From Thermocrispum municipale DSM 44069 (GTDB lineage: Bacteria; Actinomycetota; Actinomycetes; Mycobacteriales; Pseudonocardiaceae), in assembly GCF_000427825.1 (NCBI RefSeq), contig NZ_ATYT01000007.1, positions 210,223 to 274,222 on the forward strand: a DNA stretch of 64,000 nucleotides. Reading direction: 5' to 3'. This document shows, piece by piece, positions 42,395 to 50,947 of this stretch (its first letter is position 1; every line of letters begins with the position of its first letter). Both the position numbers and the translations under genes were made by a program. The notes under the pieces are model-generated. The model made no database searches, had not been told where the DNA came from, and worked only from the letters and a program-made list of their open reading frames with translations.

Positions 42395-43024
42395 ATGTCG
42401 TCGACCGTGCGCCAGGGCCGGTACCGCCGCGGACTCGCCGCGCTGGTGCTGGCCCTGGCGTGGGTGTCCGGGTGCTCGACCGAGCCGCCGCAGAATGCCG
42501 GGCCGCCTGCTGGTGCCTCCACCCGTGAAGCGCCTCCGGTGAAGCGTGCCGTCACCAACGACGGGATGCCGCCGTCGCAGCCGGTCTCGGTGTCGATACC
42601 GCGCATCGGCGCCCGCTCGTCGCTGGAACCCGTCGGCCTCAATGCCGACGGCACCGTCGAGGTGCCACCGGTTACCGAGCCGATGCAGGCCGCGTGGTAC
42701 CGCCACAGCCCGACGCCCGGTGAAGTCGGCCCGTCCGTGCTGCTCGGGCACGTGGACGGTGGTGGCCGGCCGGGCATCTTCTTCCGGCTGCGCGAGCTGA
42801 AGCGAGGCGACGAGGTCATCGTCGAGCGGCAGGACGGCAGCACTGCCACGTTCGTGGTCCAGCGCGTGCAGCAAGTGCGCAAGGACGAGTTCCCGACCGA
42901 CGAGGTCTACGGCGACACCGAAGCCCCGGAGATCCGCCTGATCACCTGCGGCGGGGTGTTCGACCACCGCGTCGACAGCTACCGCGACAACATCATCGTC
43001 TACGGCACGCTGCGCACCCGCTGA
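42395..43024 (+). CDS. Class F sortase with lipoprotein signal
   Basis: 209 residues. Catalytic triad H119 (LLGHVDGGG), C185 (RLITCGG) and R197 (SYRDNIIVYG) of a class F/E-like sortase. The N terminus ends in VSGC with C27 in lipobox position, so it may be lipid-anchored rather than held by a transmembrane helix. It is cotranscribed with the proline-rich exported protein. Sortases cut a sorting motif and link proteins to the cell wall; the partner lacks an obvious motif. Confidence 0.88.
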   Translation: MSSTVRQGRYRRGLAALVLALAWVSGCSTEPPQNAGPPAGASTREAPPVKRAVTNDGMPPSQPVSVSIPRIGARSSLEPVGLNADGTVEVPPVTEPMQAAWYRHSPTPGEVGPSVLLGHVDGGGRPGIFFRLRELKRGDEVIVERQDGSTATFVVQRVQQVRKDEFPTDEVYGDTEAPEIRLITCGGVFDHRVDSYRDNIIVYGTLRTR

Positions 43025-43054
43025 TCGGCACCGACCACGATGCCCCGCCGAGCA

Positions 43055-44137
43055 CTATGCGGGCAGGTCGACCAGCTCCGCCAGCGCGGCCCGATGCCTG
43101 CCCGGAGTGCCGAGCCCGATCTGGTCGGCCTTGGCCCGCTTCAGGTACAGGTGCACCGGGTGTTCCCAGGTCATCCCGATGCCGCCGTGCAGCTGCAGCG
43201 CCTCCTCGGCCGCCCGCACCGCCAGGTCACCGCAGTAGGACTGCGCCACAGCGGCGGCGACCGGCAGGTCGGGATCGTCGGCGGCCAGCGCTGCCGCGGC
43301 GTAGCGGGCGGCTGCCGCCGCGGACTCCGTACCGGCGTACAGGTCCGCCAGCCGGTGCTTGAGCGCCTGGAAGCTACCCACGATCCGGCCGAACTGCCGC
43401 CGTTGCCGGAGGTACTCGACGGTGGTGTGCAAGCACCAGCTCGCCACCCCGTACTGCTCCGAGGCCAGCAGGGCCGCACCGGCCCGCAGCGCCCGGCGCA
43501 CGGCCTGCAAGGCGTCGGTCACCACCGGCTCGGCGGCGACCCCGTCGAACCGGACGTCGGCCACCTGCCGCGACATGTCCAGCGACGTCACGGGCGTGAC
43601 CGTGGCTTCGGAGGTTGCGTACACCGTCCAGCCGTCGTCCGACACCACGGGCACCAGCAGGACGTCGGCCTCGATCGCCCCGGCCACCTTGCCGACCTCA
43701 CCGTGCAACCGGCCGCCGTCGGCACGCACCACCGGCACCACGGTGTCCGGAGCCGTGGAGAACGGCACCGCCAAGGCGGCCGTGCGCTCACCGGAAGCCA
43801 GCTGCCGCAGCAGCTCGGAGTCCGAGTCCAGCAGCACCGTGGTCGCGATGACGCTGCTGGTCAGGAACGGAACCGGAGCGACGAACCTGCCCAGCTCCTC
43901 GAGCACGACGGCCGCTTCCCGCGCGGACGCGCCCGAGCCGCCCTGCGCCTCCGGCACCAGCAACCCGGCCAGCCCCAGCTCACCGGCCACCGCGCGCCAC
44001 AACGTGTCGACCACCGACCGGTCGCCGTCGTACATCGCGGCCACCGCATCGGGCGGGCACCGGTCGGTGAGCAACGAGCGCACCGAACCCCGCAGGTCCT
44101 CTTCCACCTCGGTGTAGAGCAGATCCAGCTCGCTCAT
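43055..44137 (-). CDS. Acyl-CoA dehydrogenase subunit lacking the catalytic Glu motif
   Basis: 360 residues of the ACAD fold: PEAQGGSGASAREAAVVLEELGR at the start, RQFGRIVGSFQALKHRLADL and LQLHGGIGMTWEHPVHLY near the end. The IEGGT-type catalytic motif of its neighbour is absent. It overlaps the 44134 ACAD gene by 4 bp. Pairs of this kind form alpha2beta2 enzymes in mycobacterial steroid side-chain oxidation, where only one subunit carries the base. Confidence 0.87.
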   Translation of the reverse strand: MSELDLLYTEVEEDLRGSVRSLLTDRCPPDAVAAMYDGDRSVVDTLWRAVAGELGLAGLLVPEAQGGSGASAREAAVVLEELGRFVAPVPFLTSSVIATTVLLDSDSELLRQLASGERTAALAVPFSTAPDTVVPVVRADGGRLHGEVGKVAGAIEADVLLVPVVSDDGWTVYATSEATVTPVTSLDMSRQVADVRFDGVAAEPVVTDALQAVRRALRAGAALLASEQYGVASWCLHTTVEYLRQRRQFGRIVGSFQALKHRLADLYAGTESAAAAARYAAAALAADDPDLPVAAAVAQSYCGDLAVRAAEEALQLHGGIGMTWEHPVHLYLKRAKADQIGLGTPGRHRAALAELVDLPA

Positions 44138-45324
44138 CGCGGCAGTTCCTTCCACGGGATGTCCTTGTCCGTGCGCGGCTCGGCGGGCAACCCGAGCACC
44201 CGCTCGGCGACGATGTTGCGCAGGATCTCCGACGTGCCGCCCTCGATCGAATTGCCTTTGCTGCGCAAGTACCGGTAGCCGGCCTCCCGCCCGGTGAAGT
44301 TGACCCGCTCCGGGCGGACGAACGACCAGTCGTCGTAGCACAGCCCTTCGTCCTCGAGCAGCTCGAGCTCGAGGCCCGACAGTGCCTGGTTCAGCCGCGC
44401 GAACGTCAACTTGGTGGTCGCGCCTTCCGGGCCCGCCTGCCCCGCCGCCAGCTTCTGCCGCAGCCGCATGCCGGTCAGCCTGGCCACCTCGGACTCGACC
44501 CACAGCTGCAGCAACTCGTCGTGCAGCTCGGGTCGACGCCGTTCGGGGTTGTCCCGCCAGGTCTGCGCGACCACGCCGATCATCCCGCCCTCGCGCGGGG
44601 TCGGCGTCCCGCCGATGGCCACCCGCTCGGTGTTCAGCGTGGTCGTGGCAACCCGCCAGCCCTCGCCGACCTCACCGAGCCGCTGACTGTCCGGGATACG
44701 CACGTCGGTCAGGAAAACCTCGTTGAACTCCGCCTCACCGGTGATCTGCCGCAACGCACGGACCTCGACGCCCGGGTCGTGCATGTCGCACAGGAAGTAC
44801 GTCAAGCCACGGTGCTTGGGTTGGTCCGGGTCGGTTCGTGCCACGAGAATGCCGAAGTCCGCCCGATGCGCCGACGACGTCCATACCTTCTGACCGTTGA
44901 CGATCCAGTCATCGCCCTCGCGCACCGCCCTGGTGGCCAGGCCCGCCAGGTCGGAGCCCGCACCCGGCTCGGAGAACAGCTGGCACCAGATCTCCTCGCC
45001 TGTCCACAGCGGACGGAGATAGCGCTTTTTCTGCTCCTCGGTGCCGTACGCCAGGATGGTCGGCGCCGCCATGCCGAGCCCGATGAAGTTGCCCTGCGGG
45101 TCGTTGTCCGGCGCCCCGGCGGCGGCCAGCTCCGCGTCGACGACTTCCTGCAGCTCGCGCGGGTAGCCGAGCCCGCCGTGGCCGGGCGGGAAGTGCACCC
45201 ACGCCAAGCCGGCGTCGTAGCGAGCGCGCAAGAACTCCAGCCGGTCGGTCGTCGCCGGGTCGTGCGCGGCCAGCAGCTCCGCGACCCGCCTGCGGACGTC
45301 CTCCACCGCATCAGTTCCGCTCAT
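44134..45324 (-). CDS. Acyl-CoA dehydrogenase, catalytic subunit of a heteromeric pair
   Basis: 396 residues. FAD-binding QLFSEPGAGSDLAGL and VWTSSAH, and the catalytic E361 in NSIEGGTSEILRN. The N-terminal part contains LGYPRELQEVVDAELAAAGAP. With 43055 it should form an alpha2beta2 flavoenzyme acting on bulky acyl-CoA esters such as steroid or terpenoid side chains (inference from the pair architecture). It follows two SDR genes in the same unit and overlaps the first SDR's stop. Confidence 0.88.
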   Translation of the reverse strand: MSGTDAVEDVRRRVAELLAAHDPATTDRLEFLRARYDAGLAWVHFPPGHGGLGYPRELQEVVDAELAAAGAPDNDPQGNFIGLGMAAPTILAYGTEEQKKRYLRPLWTGEEIWCQLFSEPGAGSDLAGLATRAVREGDDWIVNGQKVWTSSAHRADFGILVARTDPDQPKHRGLTYFLCDMHDPGVEVRALRQITGEAEFNEVFLTDVRIPDSQRLGEVGEGWRVATTTLNTERVAIGGTPTPREGGMIGVVAQTWRDNPERRRPELHDELLQLWVESEVARLTGMRLRQKLAAGQAGPEGATTKLTFARLNQALSGLELELLEDEGLCYDDWSFVRPERVNFTGREAGYRYLRSKGNSIEGGTSEILRNIVAERVLGLPAEPRTDKDIPWKELPR

Positions 45325-46087
45325 CGTGCGCCTCCACGCCTTGCTGCACCTTGTTCATGCCGCTCAGCCAGCGATCGGTGTCGCTCGCCCGCGCCGCGTA
45401 GTACTTCGCCACTTGCGGGTGCGGAAGGATCAGGAAGCGGTCGTCCTGCATCGCCTCCCACACCACGTCGGCGACGTGTTCCGGCGACACGATGCCGTCG
45501 TGGGCCAGCACTTCCCGCAACGGCCCGGACTCGGCGACCATGCGGGTCTCCACGCCTTGCGGGCAGATGGCCTGTACGACGACGCCGCGATGCCGGTAGG
45601 TCGCGGACAGCCATTCGGCGAACGCGACCGCGGCATGTTTGCTCGCCGAGTACGCCGGGCTGCCCAGCATGGTCAGCAAACCGGCGGCGGAGGCGGTCAC
45701 CACGAACCGGCCGCTGGCCCGCTCCAGCCACTCCGGCACCAGCAACCGGGCCGCCCGCACATGGGCGAGCGTGTTCACCTCGAACGAGGCCGCCCAGTCG
45801 TCCTCACTGGCCGCCAGGCCCCGGCCACGTTCGATACCCGCGTTGGCGAACCAGACATCGACGCCGCCCCACAATTCGCGCGCGGCGTGCACCAGCTTGC
45901 CGACGCCCTCCTCGGACGCGGCGTCCCCGCCGAGGACTTCCGCACCGATCTCCCCGGCGACCTGCTCGGCGGCCGCGGTGTCGAGATCGTTGACCAGGAC
46001 CCGGCAGCCTTCCGCGGCCATCCGGGTGGCCAGCGCGCGACCGATGCCGTGGCCGGCGCCGGTGACGACGACCCGTTGCCCGGCCAT
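45311..46087 (-). CDS. SDR-family oxidoreductase
   Basis: 258 residues. TGAGHGIG cofactor loop at about 9-16, FANAGIERG, catalytic TASAAG serine and AYSASKHA. The C terminus is longer than usual and ends YYAARASDTDRWLSGMNKVQQG, a tail seen in SDRs associated with acyl-CoA catabolism. It overlaps the ACAD start by 14 bp and the upstream SDR stop by 1 base, so the four genes 46845-43055 make one transcript. Confidence 0.87.
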   Translation of the reverse strand: MAGQRVVVTGAGHGIGRALATRMAAEGCRVLVNDLDTAAAEQVAGEIGAEVLGGDAASEEGVGKLVHAARELWGGVDVWFANAGIERGRGLAASEDDWAASFEVNTLAHVRAARLLVPEWLERASGRFVVTASAAGLLTMLGSPAYSASKHAAVAFAEWLSATYRHRGVVVQAICPQGVETRMVAESGPLREVLAHDGIVSPEHVADVVWEAMQDDRFLILPHPQVAKYYAARASDTDRWLSGMNKVQQGVEAHDERN

Positions 46088-46845
46088 CACAGCCCACCGC
46101 CGGTCAGCGTGACCCCGCCGTCGATGACCACCACCTGCCCGGTCATCCATCCGGCGTCGTCGGACAGCAAGAACGAGACGGCGCTGCCGACGTCGTCGGG
46201 AACACCGAGCCGCTTGAGCGGGTAGTTGGCCGTGACCTCGGCCTCCTTGCCCTCGTAGAGCGCGGTGGCGAAGCGGGTCTTGACGATGCCGGGCGCAACC
46301 GCGTTGACCCGGACATCCGGCCCCAGCTCGACCGCCAGCTCCTGGGTGATGTGGTTGAGCATGGCCTTGCTCGCGCCGTAGAAGCCGATGCCCGGCGCGG
46401 TGCCGATCCCGGCGATCGACGACACGTTGACCACCGCTCCGCCGTGCTCACGCATCCACGCCCGGTAGGCCTGCTGCACCCAGGACAGCGCGGCCAGGCA
46501 GTTCACTTCGAAGATCTTGCGGGCGGCGCCCAGGTCGACGTCGATGAGCGGGCCGTAGACCGGATTGATCCCGGTGTTGTTGACCAGCAGGTCCGCCCCA
46601 CCGAAGGCTTCGATCGCCTTCTGCACGACCTCGTGCTGGTGCTCGGGGTCATCCGCGTGCCCGGCCACCCCGAGAGCGTGATCGCTCCCGCCGAGCTGCT
46701 CGACCGCCTCGGCGAGCGGATCGGGTTTCCGGGCGGTGATGACGACCCGAGCGCCGTCGTCGACCAGGCGCTGGGCTATCGCCAGGCCGATGCCGCGGCT
46801 GGCTCCGGTCACGATTGCGGTGCGTCCGGCGAAACGCTTGCCCAT
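46087..46845 (-). CDS. SDR-family oxidoreductase (3-oxoacyl reductase-like)
   Basis: 252 residues. TGASRGIG cofactor loop, NNTGINPVYG (NNTG instead of NNAG), VSSIAG and FYGASKAM catalytic motifs. GGGGAGC precedes the ATG at 46845; the longer frame to 46872 would run into the operator. First gene of the SDR-SDR-ACAD-ACAD unit, divergent from a TetR gene. Confidence 0.87.
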   Translation of the reverse strand: MGKRFAGRTAIVTGASRGIGLAIAQRLVDDGARVVITARKPDPLAEAVEQLGGSDHALGVAGHADDPEHQHEVVQKAIEAFGGADLLVNNTGINPVYGPLIDVDLGAARKIFEVNCLAALSWVQQAYRAWMREHGGAVVNVSSIAGIGTAPGIGFYGASKAMLNHITQELAVELGPDVRVNAVAPGIVKTRFATALYEGKEAEVTANYPLKRLGVPDDVGSAVSFLLSDDAGWMTGQVVVIDGGVTLTGGGL

Positions 46846-46871
46846 CTCGCTCCCCACTGAGCTCGACTCCA

Positions 46872-46889
46872 ACTAAGCGACCGCTTAGT
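46872..46889. promoter_or_regulatory. 18-bp palindromic operator ACTAAGCG-AC-CGCTTAGT
   Basis: Perfect 8-bp arms around AC, 27 bp upstream of the SDR start and in the 120-bp gap shared with the divergent TetR. Its strength and symmetry make it the most convincing operator in the window. The TAAGCG half-site is the kind bound by acyl-CoA-responsive TetR regulators. Confidence 0.78.
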
Positions 46890-46965
46890 ACGTTAGGCTC
46901 ACCCTGGCACGCCGCCGCCGACAGCGTCAACACACCCGCTGGGTACTTCCCGGACAGCGAGGCCG

Positions 46966-47565
46966 ATGAGCAGCACGGACAACACCCGAGCCGATGCATC
47001 CCGCACCAGGTTGATGCAGGCCGCGGTCACGGCTTTCGCCGAACGGGGCTTCCACGGCACCAGTACTCGCGACATCGCGGCTGCCGCGGGCATGAGCCCG
47101 GCCGCGGTGTACGTCCACCACCGCAGCAAGGAAGAGCTGCTGTACCTGATCTCCCGCATCGGCCACGAGCACACACTGGCCGTCATTCGCGACGCCGCCG
47201 GCTCCGCCGACGATCCGGCGGACCGGCTCGTCGCGGTGATGCGCGCGTTCGCGTTGCACCACGCGCGCGAGCACACCAGCGCGCGCGTGGTGAATTACGA
47301 ACTCAATTCGCTCAGCCCGGAACATCTGTCCGAGATCGCCGCGCTTCGCCGGGAGATCAAGAACGAGATGCAGGCGCTGATCCAACAAGGCGTGGACGCC
47401 GGCGCCTTCGACACGTCGGATCCGCCGAAGGCGGCGATGGCGGTGTTGTCGCTGGGCATCGACATCGCCCGGTGGTATCGCGAGGACGGCCCGTGGTCGC
47501 CCGACGAGATCGCCGACTTCTACGCCGACCTGGCGCTGCGCATCGTCGGTGCCCGGCGCGCGTGA
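46966..47565 (+). CDS. TetR-family regulator (KstR2-like)
   Basis: 199 residues. HTH with TSTRDIAAAAGMSPAAVYVHHRSKEELL; C-terminal ligand domain with EHTSARVVNYELNSLSPEH and IARWYREDGPWSPDEIADFYADLALR, the tail typical of KstR2-type repressors that sense CoA esters. ATG at 46966. Divergent from the SDR/ACAD unit with the ACTAAGCG palindrome between, so local repression is likely. Confidence 0.88.
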   Translation: MSSTDNTRADASRTRLMQAAVTAFAERGFHGTSTRDIAAAAGMSPAAVYVHHRSKEELLYLISRIGHEHTLAVIRDAAGSADDPADRLVAVMRAFALHHAREHTSARVVNYELNSLSPEHLSEIAALRREIKNEMQALIQQGVDAGAFDTSDPPKAAMAVLSLGIDIARWYREDGPWSPDEIADFYADLALRIVGARRA

Positions 47566-47671
47566 CGTCGGGGGCTGTTCCCGGCCCGGTGCAAACCGGG
47601 TAGTCGAGTTCGGTGAGTGACGTCCGGGGCTAATCCCGGCCCGGTGCAGACCGGGTAGTCCAGCTCGGTGA
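47562..47671. repeat. 55-bp tandem duplication with GNRA-loop hairpins
   Basis: The 55 bp beginning GTGACGTC at 47562 are repeated from 47617. Each unit has a hairpin: CCCGGT-GCAA-ACCGGG in the first and CCCGGT-GCAG-ACCGGG in the second, followed by TAGTC. The first unit begins on the TetR stop codon. Probably a duplicated transcription terminator; no T-tract is present. Confidence 0.7.
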
Positions 47672-47711
47672 GAATTGCCCGCCGGAACGAGGAAGACCAG
47701 AAGGGACAAGC

Positions 47712-50066
47712 GTGACACCGAGCGTCCAGACCACCATCCATCACCGCATCGCCGAAGAACTCGGTGTGAGCCCGCGCCAGGTCGGGGCCGCGGTGGAGTT
47801 GCTGGATGGTGGCGCCACCGTGCCGTTCGTGGCGCGGTACCGCAAAGAGGCCACCGGCGGGATGGACGACACGCAGCTGCGCAAGCTCGACGAACGGCTG
47901 CGCTACCTGCGGGAACTCGAGGACCGGCGGGCCACGATCCTGGAGTCCATCCGGGAACAGGGCAAGCTCACCGACGAGCTGAAGGAACGCATCCTGGCGG
48001 CCGACTCCAAGGCTCGCCTGGAGGACATCTACCTGCCCTACAAGCCGAAGCGGCGCACCAAGGGCCAGATCGCCCGCGAAGCGGGCCTGGAGCCGCTGGC
48101 CGACACGCTGTTGTCCGACCCGACGCACGATCCGGAGACCACCGCGGCGCAGTACGTCGACGCCGACAAGGGTGTCGCGGACACCAAAGCGGCGCTCGAC
48201 GGGGCGCGGGCCATCCTCATCGAACGGTTCGCCGAGGACGCCGACCTGGTCGGCGAGCTGCGGGAGCGAATGTGGACGCACGGGTACCTGGTGTCCCGGG
48301 TACGGCCGGGCAAGGAGACCGAGGGCGCCAAGTACGCCGACTACTTCGACTTCTCCGAACCGTTCACCAAGCTGGTGTCGCACCGCATCCTTGCCCTGTT
48401 CCGCGGCGAGAAGGAGGAGATCCTCGAGCTGTCCACGCCGGCGGACGAGCCGGTCGGCGCCGACGGTGAGCCTGCCGACACCGGTGCGGAGTACGAGCGG
48501 ATCATCGCCGCCCGGTTCGGCATCGCCGACGAAGGCCGCCCGGCGGACCAGTGGCTGATGACCACGGCGCGCTGGGCCTGGCGAACCAAGATCCACCTGC
48601 ACCTGAGCATCGACCTGCGCATGCGGCTGCGGCAGATCGCCGAGGACGAGGCCGTGCGCGTGTTCGCGGCGAACCTGCGTGACCTGCTGTTGGCCGCGCC
48701 CGCGGGCACCCGCCCGACCATCGGCCTGGACCCGGGTTACCGCACCGGTGTCAAGGTCGCCGTCGTCGACGGGACCGGCAAGCTGGTCGACACCGCCACG
48801 ATCTACCCGCACCAGCCACAACAGCAGTGGGAGCCCGCGCTGGCCACGCTGCGCGAGCTGGCCGTCAAGCACGACATCGAGCTGATCGCCATCGGCAACG
48901 GCACCGCGTCCCGGGAGACCGACAAACTGGCCGCCGAACTGATCCGGCGGCACCCGGAGCTGAAGTTGACCAAGGCCGTGGTGTCCGAGGCCGGGGCGTC
49001 GGTGTATTCGGCGTCCGAGTACGCCGCCAGGGAGCTGCCCGACGTGGACGTGTCGCTGCGTGGCGCCGTCTCGATCGCGCGGCGGCTGCAGGATCCGCTT
49101 GCCGAGCTGGTGAAGATCGAACCGAAGTCGATCGGCGTCGGCCAGTACCAGCACGACGTCTCCCAGGTCGCGCTGGCCCGGTCGCTGGACGCCGTGGTCG
49201 AGGACTGCGTGAACGCGGTGGGCGTCGACCTGAACACGGCGTCGGTGCCGCTGCTGGCCAGGGTGTCGGGCATCGGACCGACGCTCGCCGAGAGCATCGT
49301 GGCGCATCGCGACGCGCACGGCCCGTTCCGCTCGCGCACGGCGCTGCAGGACGTGCCGCGGCTCGGGCCGAAGGCGTTCGAGCAGTGCGCGGGCTTTTTG
49401 CGGATCCCCAACGGCGACGACCCGCTGGACGCCTCGGCCGTGCACCCGGAGGCCTACCCGGTGGTGCGCAGGATCGCCGAGACCGCCCGCATGCCGATCG
49501 CCGAGCTGATCGGCAACAGCGCGACGCTGCGCAAGCTCGACCCGCGGCAGTTCGTCGACGACCGGTTCGGGCTGCCGACGGTCACCGACATCCTGGCCGA
49601 GCTGGACAAGCCGGGCCGTGACCCGCGTCCGGCGTTCACCACCGCACGGTTCGCCGAGGGCGTCGAGCAGCTGACCGACCTCAAGCCGGGCATGGTGCTG
49701 GAGGGTGTGGTGACGAACGTGGCCGCGTTCGGCGCGTTCGTCGACGTCGGCGTGCATCAGGACGGCCTGGTGCACATCTCCGCGATGTCGAACTCGTTCG
49801 TCAGCGACCCGAGGGACGTCGTGCGCTCCGGTGAAGTGGTGCGGGTGAAGGTGCTGGACGTCGACCCCGAGCGCAAGCGCATCTCGTTGACGATGCGGCT
49901 GGAGGACGAGCCGGGCAAGCCCGCCCAGCGGTCCCGGGACGACCGGCGCCAGGGCGGCCAGCGGAAGCCGGGCGGCCGGGGTGGCCGGGGCAGGCAGAAC
50001 CGCTCGCGGGAGCCGCGTCCGCAGGGCGCGATGGCCGAGGCGTTGCGGAAGGCCGGGCTGGCATAA
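47712..50066 (+). CDS. tex: Tex-family transcription accessory protein
   Basis: 784 residues, the standard Tex length. N-terminal helical domain ([20 protein letters not shown]), the YqgF-like core ([17 protein letters not shown]), helix-hairpin-helix motifs ([36 protein letters not shown]), and a C-terminal S1 RNA-binding domain ([21 protein letters not shown]). A basic Gly/Arg-rich tail follows. It binds RNA and RNA polymerase-associated complexes. GTG start with GAAGGGA upstream; single gene. Confidence 0.96.
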   Translation: MTPSVQTTIHHRIAEELGVSPRQVGAAVELLDGGATVPFVARYRKEATGGMDDTQLRKLDERLRYLRELEDRRATILESIREQGKLTDELKERILAADSKARLEDIYLPYKPKRRTKGQIAREAGLEPLADTLLSDPTHDPETTAAQYVDADKGVADTKAALDGARAILIERFAEDADLVGELRERMWTHGYLVSRVRPGKETEGAKYADYFDFSEPFTKLVSHRILALFRGEKEEILELSTPADEPVGADGEPADTGAEYERIIAARFGIADEGRPADQWLMTTARWAWRTKIHLHLSIDLRMRLRQIAEDEAVRVFAANLRDLLLAAPAGTRPTIGLDPGYRTGVKVAVVDGTGKLVDTATIYPHQPQQQWEPALATLRELAVKHDIELIAIGNGTASRETDKLAAELIRRHPELKLTKAVVSEAGASVYSASEYAARELPDVDVSLRGAVSIARRLQDPLAELVKIEPKSIGVGQYQHDVSQVALARSLDAVVEDCVNAVGVDLNTASVPLLARVSGIGPTLAESIVAHRDAHGPFRSRTALQDVPRLGPKAFEQCAGFLRIPNGDDPLDASAVHPEAYPVVRRIAETARMPIAELIGNSATLRKLDPRQFVDDRFGLPTVTDILAELDKPGRDPRPAFTTARFAEGVEQLTDLKPGMVLEGVVTNVAAFGAFVDVGVHQDGLVHISAMSNSFVSDPRDVVRSGEVVRVKVLDVDPERKRISLTMRLEDEPGKPAQRSRDDRRQGGQRKPGGRGGRGRQNRSREPRPQGAMAEALRKAGLA

Positions 50067-50305
50067 GGCGGCGCACCCCGGCCACGCGCCGTCACCGGCA
50101 CCGTGGCCGGGGCGCGGCTCGAGCCACCCGGTATCCGCGGCGCGCGTGCCGGTCCGGCTGCGCGGCACTCGCGGCACGGTGGCCGGAGCGTGAGCCCGGC
50201 CACGCGGCCACGCCGCGACCGGAGCGCAAGCCCGGACCATCCGGCAGCCGCGTCACGCGCTGCCGATCCCGCTGCACGGCACCTCGGCCGGGGCGCAAGC
50301 CCGGC
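50067..50305. repeat. GC-rich degenerate repeats after tex
   Basis: CACCGTGGCCGGGGCG at 50099 recurs in variant form at 50175 (CACGGTGGCCGGAGCG), near 50216 (CGACCGGAGCGCAAGCCCGG) and at 50280 (CACCTCGGCCGGGGCGCAAGCCCGG), with irregular spacing. No gene is visible. It lies between convergent genes. Confidence 0.55.
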
Positions 50306-50848
50306 TCAGCGCTCGCGATACAGCAGGAAGAAGTACGGCTGCTCCGCACCCCGCTGGTCCATCGCCCCCAGCAAGGTGTCCTCGTCGACGCGGCGGAAGT
50401 TGTCGATGATCGGCAGGTGGTCGTAGACCATCGCCGCGCTGACCTTCCCCCGGTACTCCACGTCACGCAGCCGAGCCCGCGGCTTGCGGGTGCGCAGCGC
50501 GGGACGCAACACCGGCAGGGCCTTGCGGACCCGGTCGACCGCACCGAGCGGAAGTCGGTCGGCCACCCCCACCGGCAGCTTCCGCGGATCGACCGCGAAC
50601 ACCTCACCGTCGGCGGAGAACAGCAGCGGGTGCACGTCCTCGGGGCCGTCGAACTGCTTGCCGTACCAGCCGGAGGCGGTCAGCAGGCCGTCCATCGGAT
50701 GGCCGGTGGGCAGCTCGGCGCCTTTCCACCGGCCGGTCAGCTCGGTCGAGCGCACCGTCGGCAGGTCGTCGAACAGGGCGAGCGCTTGCTCAAGGGTGCA
50801 TCCGGACTTCAGCTCCGCGAGGCGTGCGGACGCGTTCACGTCAGTCAT
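50306..50848 (-). CDS. GXWXG/DUF4334 domain protein
   Basis: 180 residues. The GXWXG motif lies in GRWKGAELPTGHPMDG, then FSADGEVFAVDPRKLP, and a C-terminal DUF4334 part with RGKVSAAMVYDHLPIIDNFR and YFFLLYRE. These proteins are widespread in actinobacteria, with no proven function; the fold suggests binding of a lipid or heme-like ligand. GAGGGGC precedes the ATG at 50848. It appears to be a single gene. Confidence 0.85.
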   Translation of the reverse strand: MTDVNASARLAELKSGCTLEQALALFDDLPTVRSTELTGRWKGAELPTGHPMDGLLTASGWYGKQFDGPEDVHPLLFSADGEVFAVDPRKLPVGVADRLPLGAVDRVRKALPVLRPALRTRKPRARLRDVEYRGKVSAAMVYDHLPIIDNFRRVDEDTLLGAMDQRGAEQPYFFLLYRER

Positions 50849-50907
50849 GCCCCTCATTATTCGACGATCAGCGCGCCGCGCGATGCAGGAACGCGGCCAA
50901 CACGTGG

Positions 50908-50937
50908 CGAGGCCCCCGGGATCACCCGAGGGCCTCG
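50908..50937 (-). terminator. Hairpin after the amino-acid permease gene
   Basis: CGAGGCCC and GGGCCTCG with inner CGGG/CCCG pairing form a long stem around ATCA, 11 bp past the permease stop. Little T-richness follows, but the stem is strong. Confidence 0.65.
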
Positions 50938-50947
50938 TCCGGTGCTC

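Noticed and set aside
47520..50240. Minus-strand frame of 906 codons opposite tex
   Set aside because: Composition is Arg/Gly/Val-rich with no domain, while tex on the other strand is complete.
50067..50305. Small RNA gene after tex
   Set aside because: The region is only a GC-rich degenerate repeat; no promoter or conserved fold can be supported.
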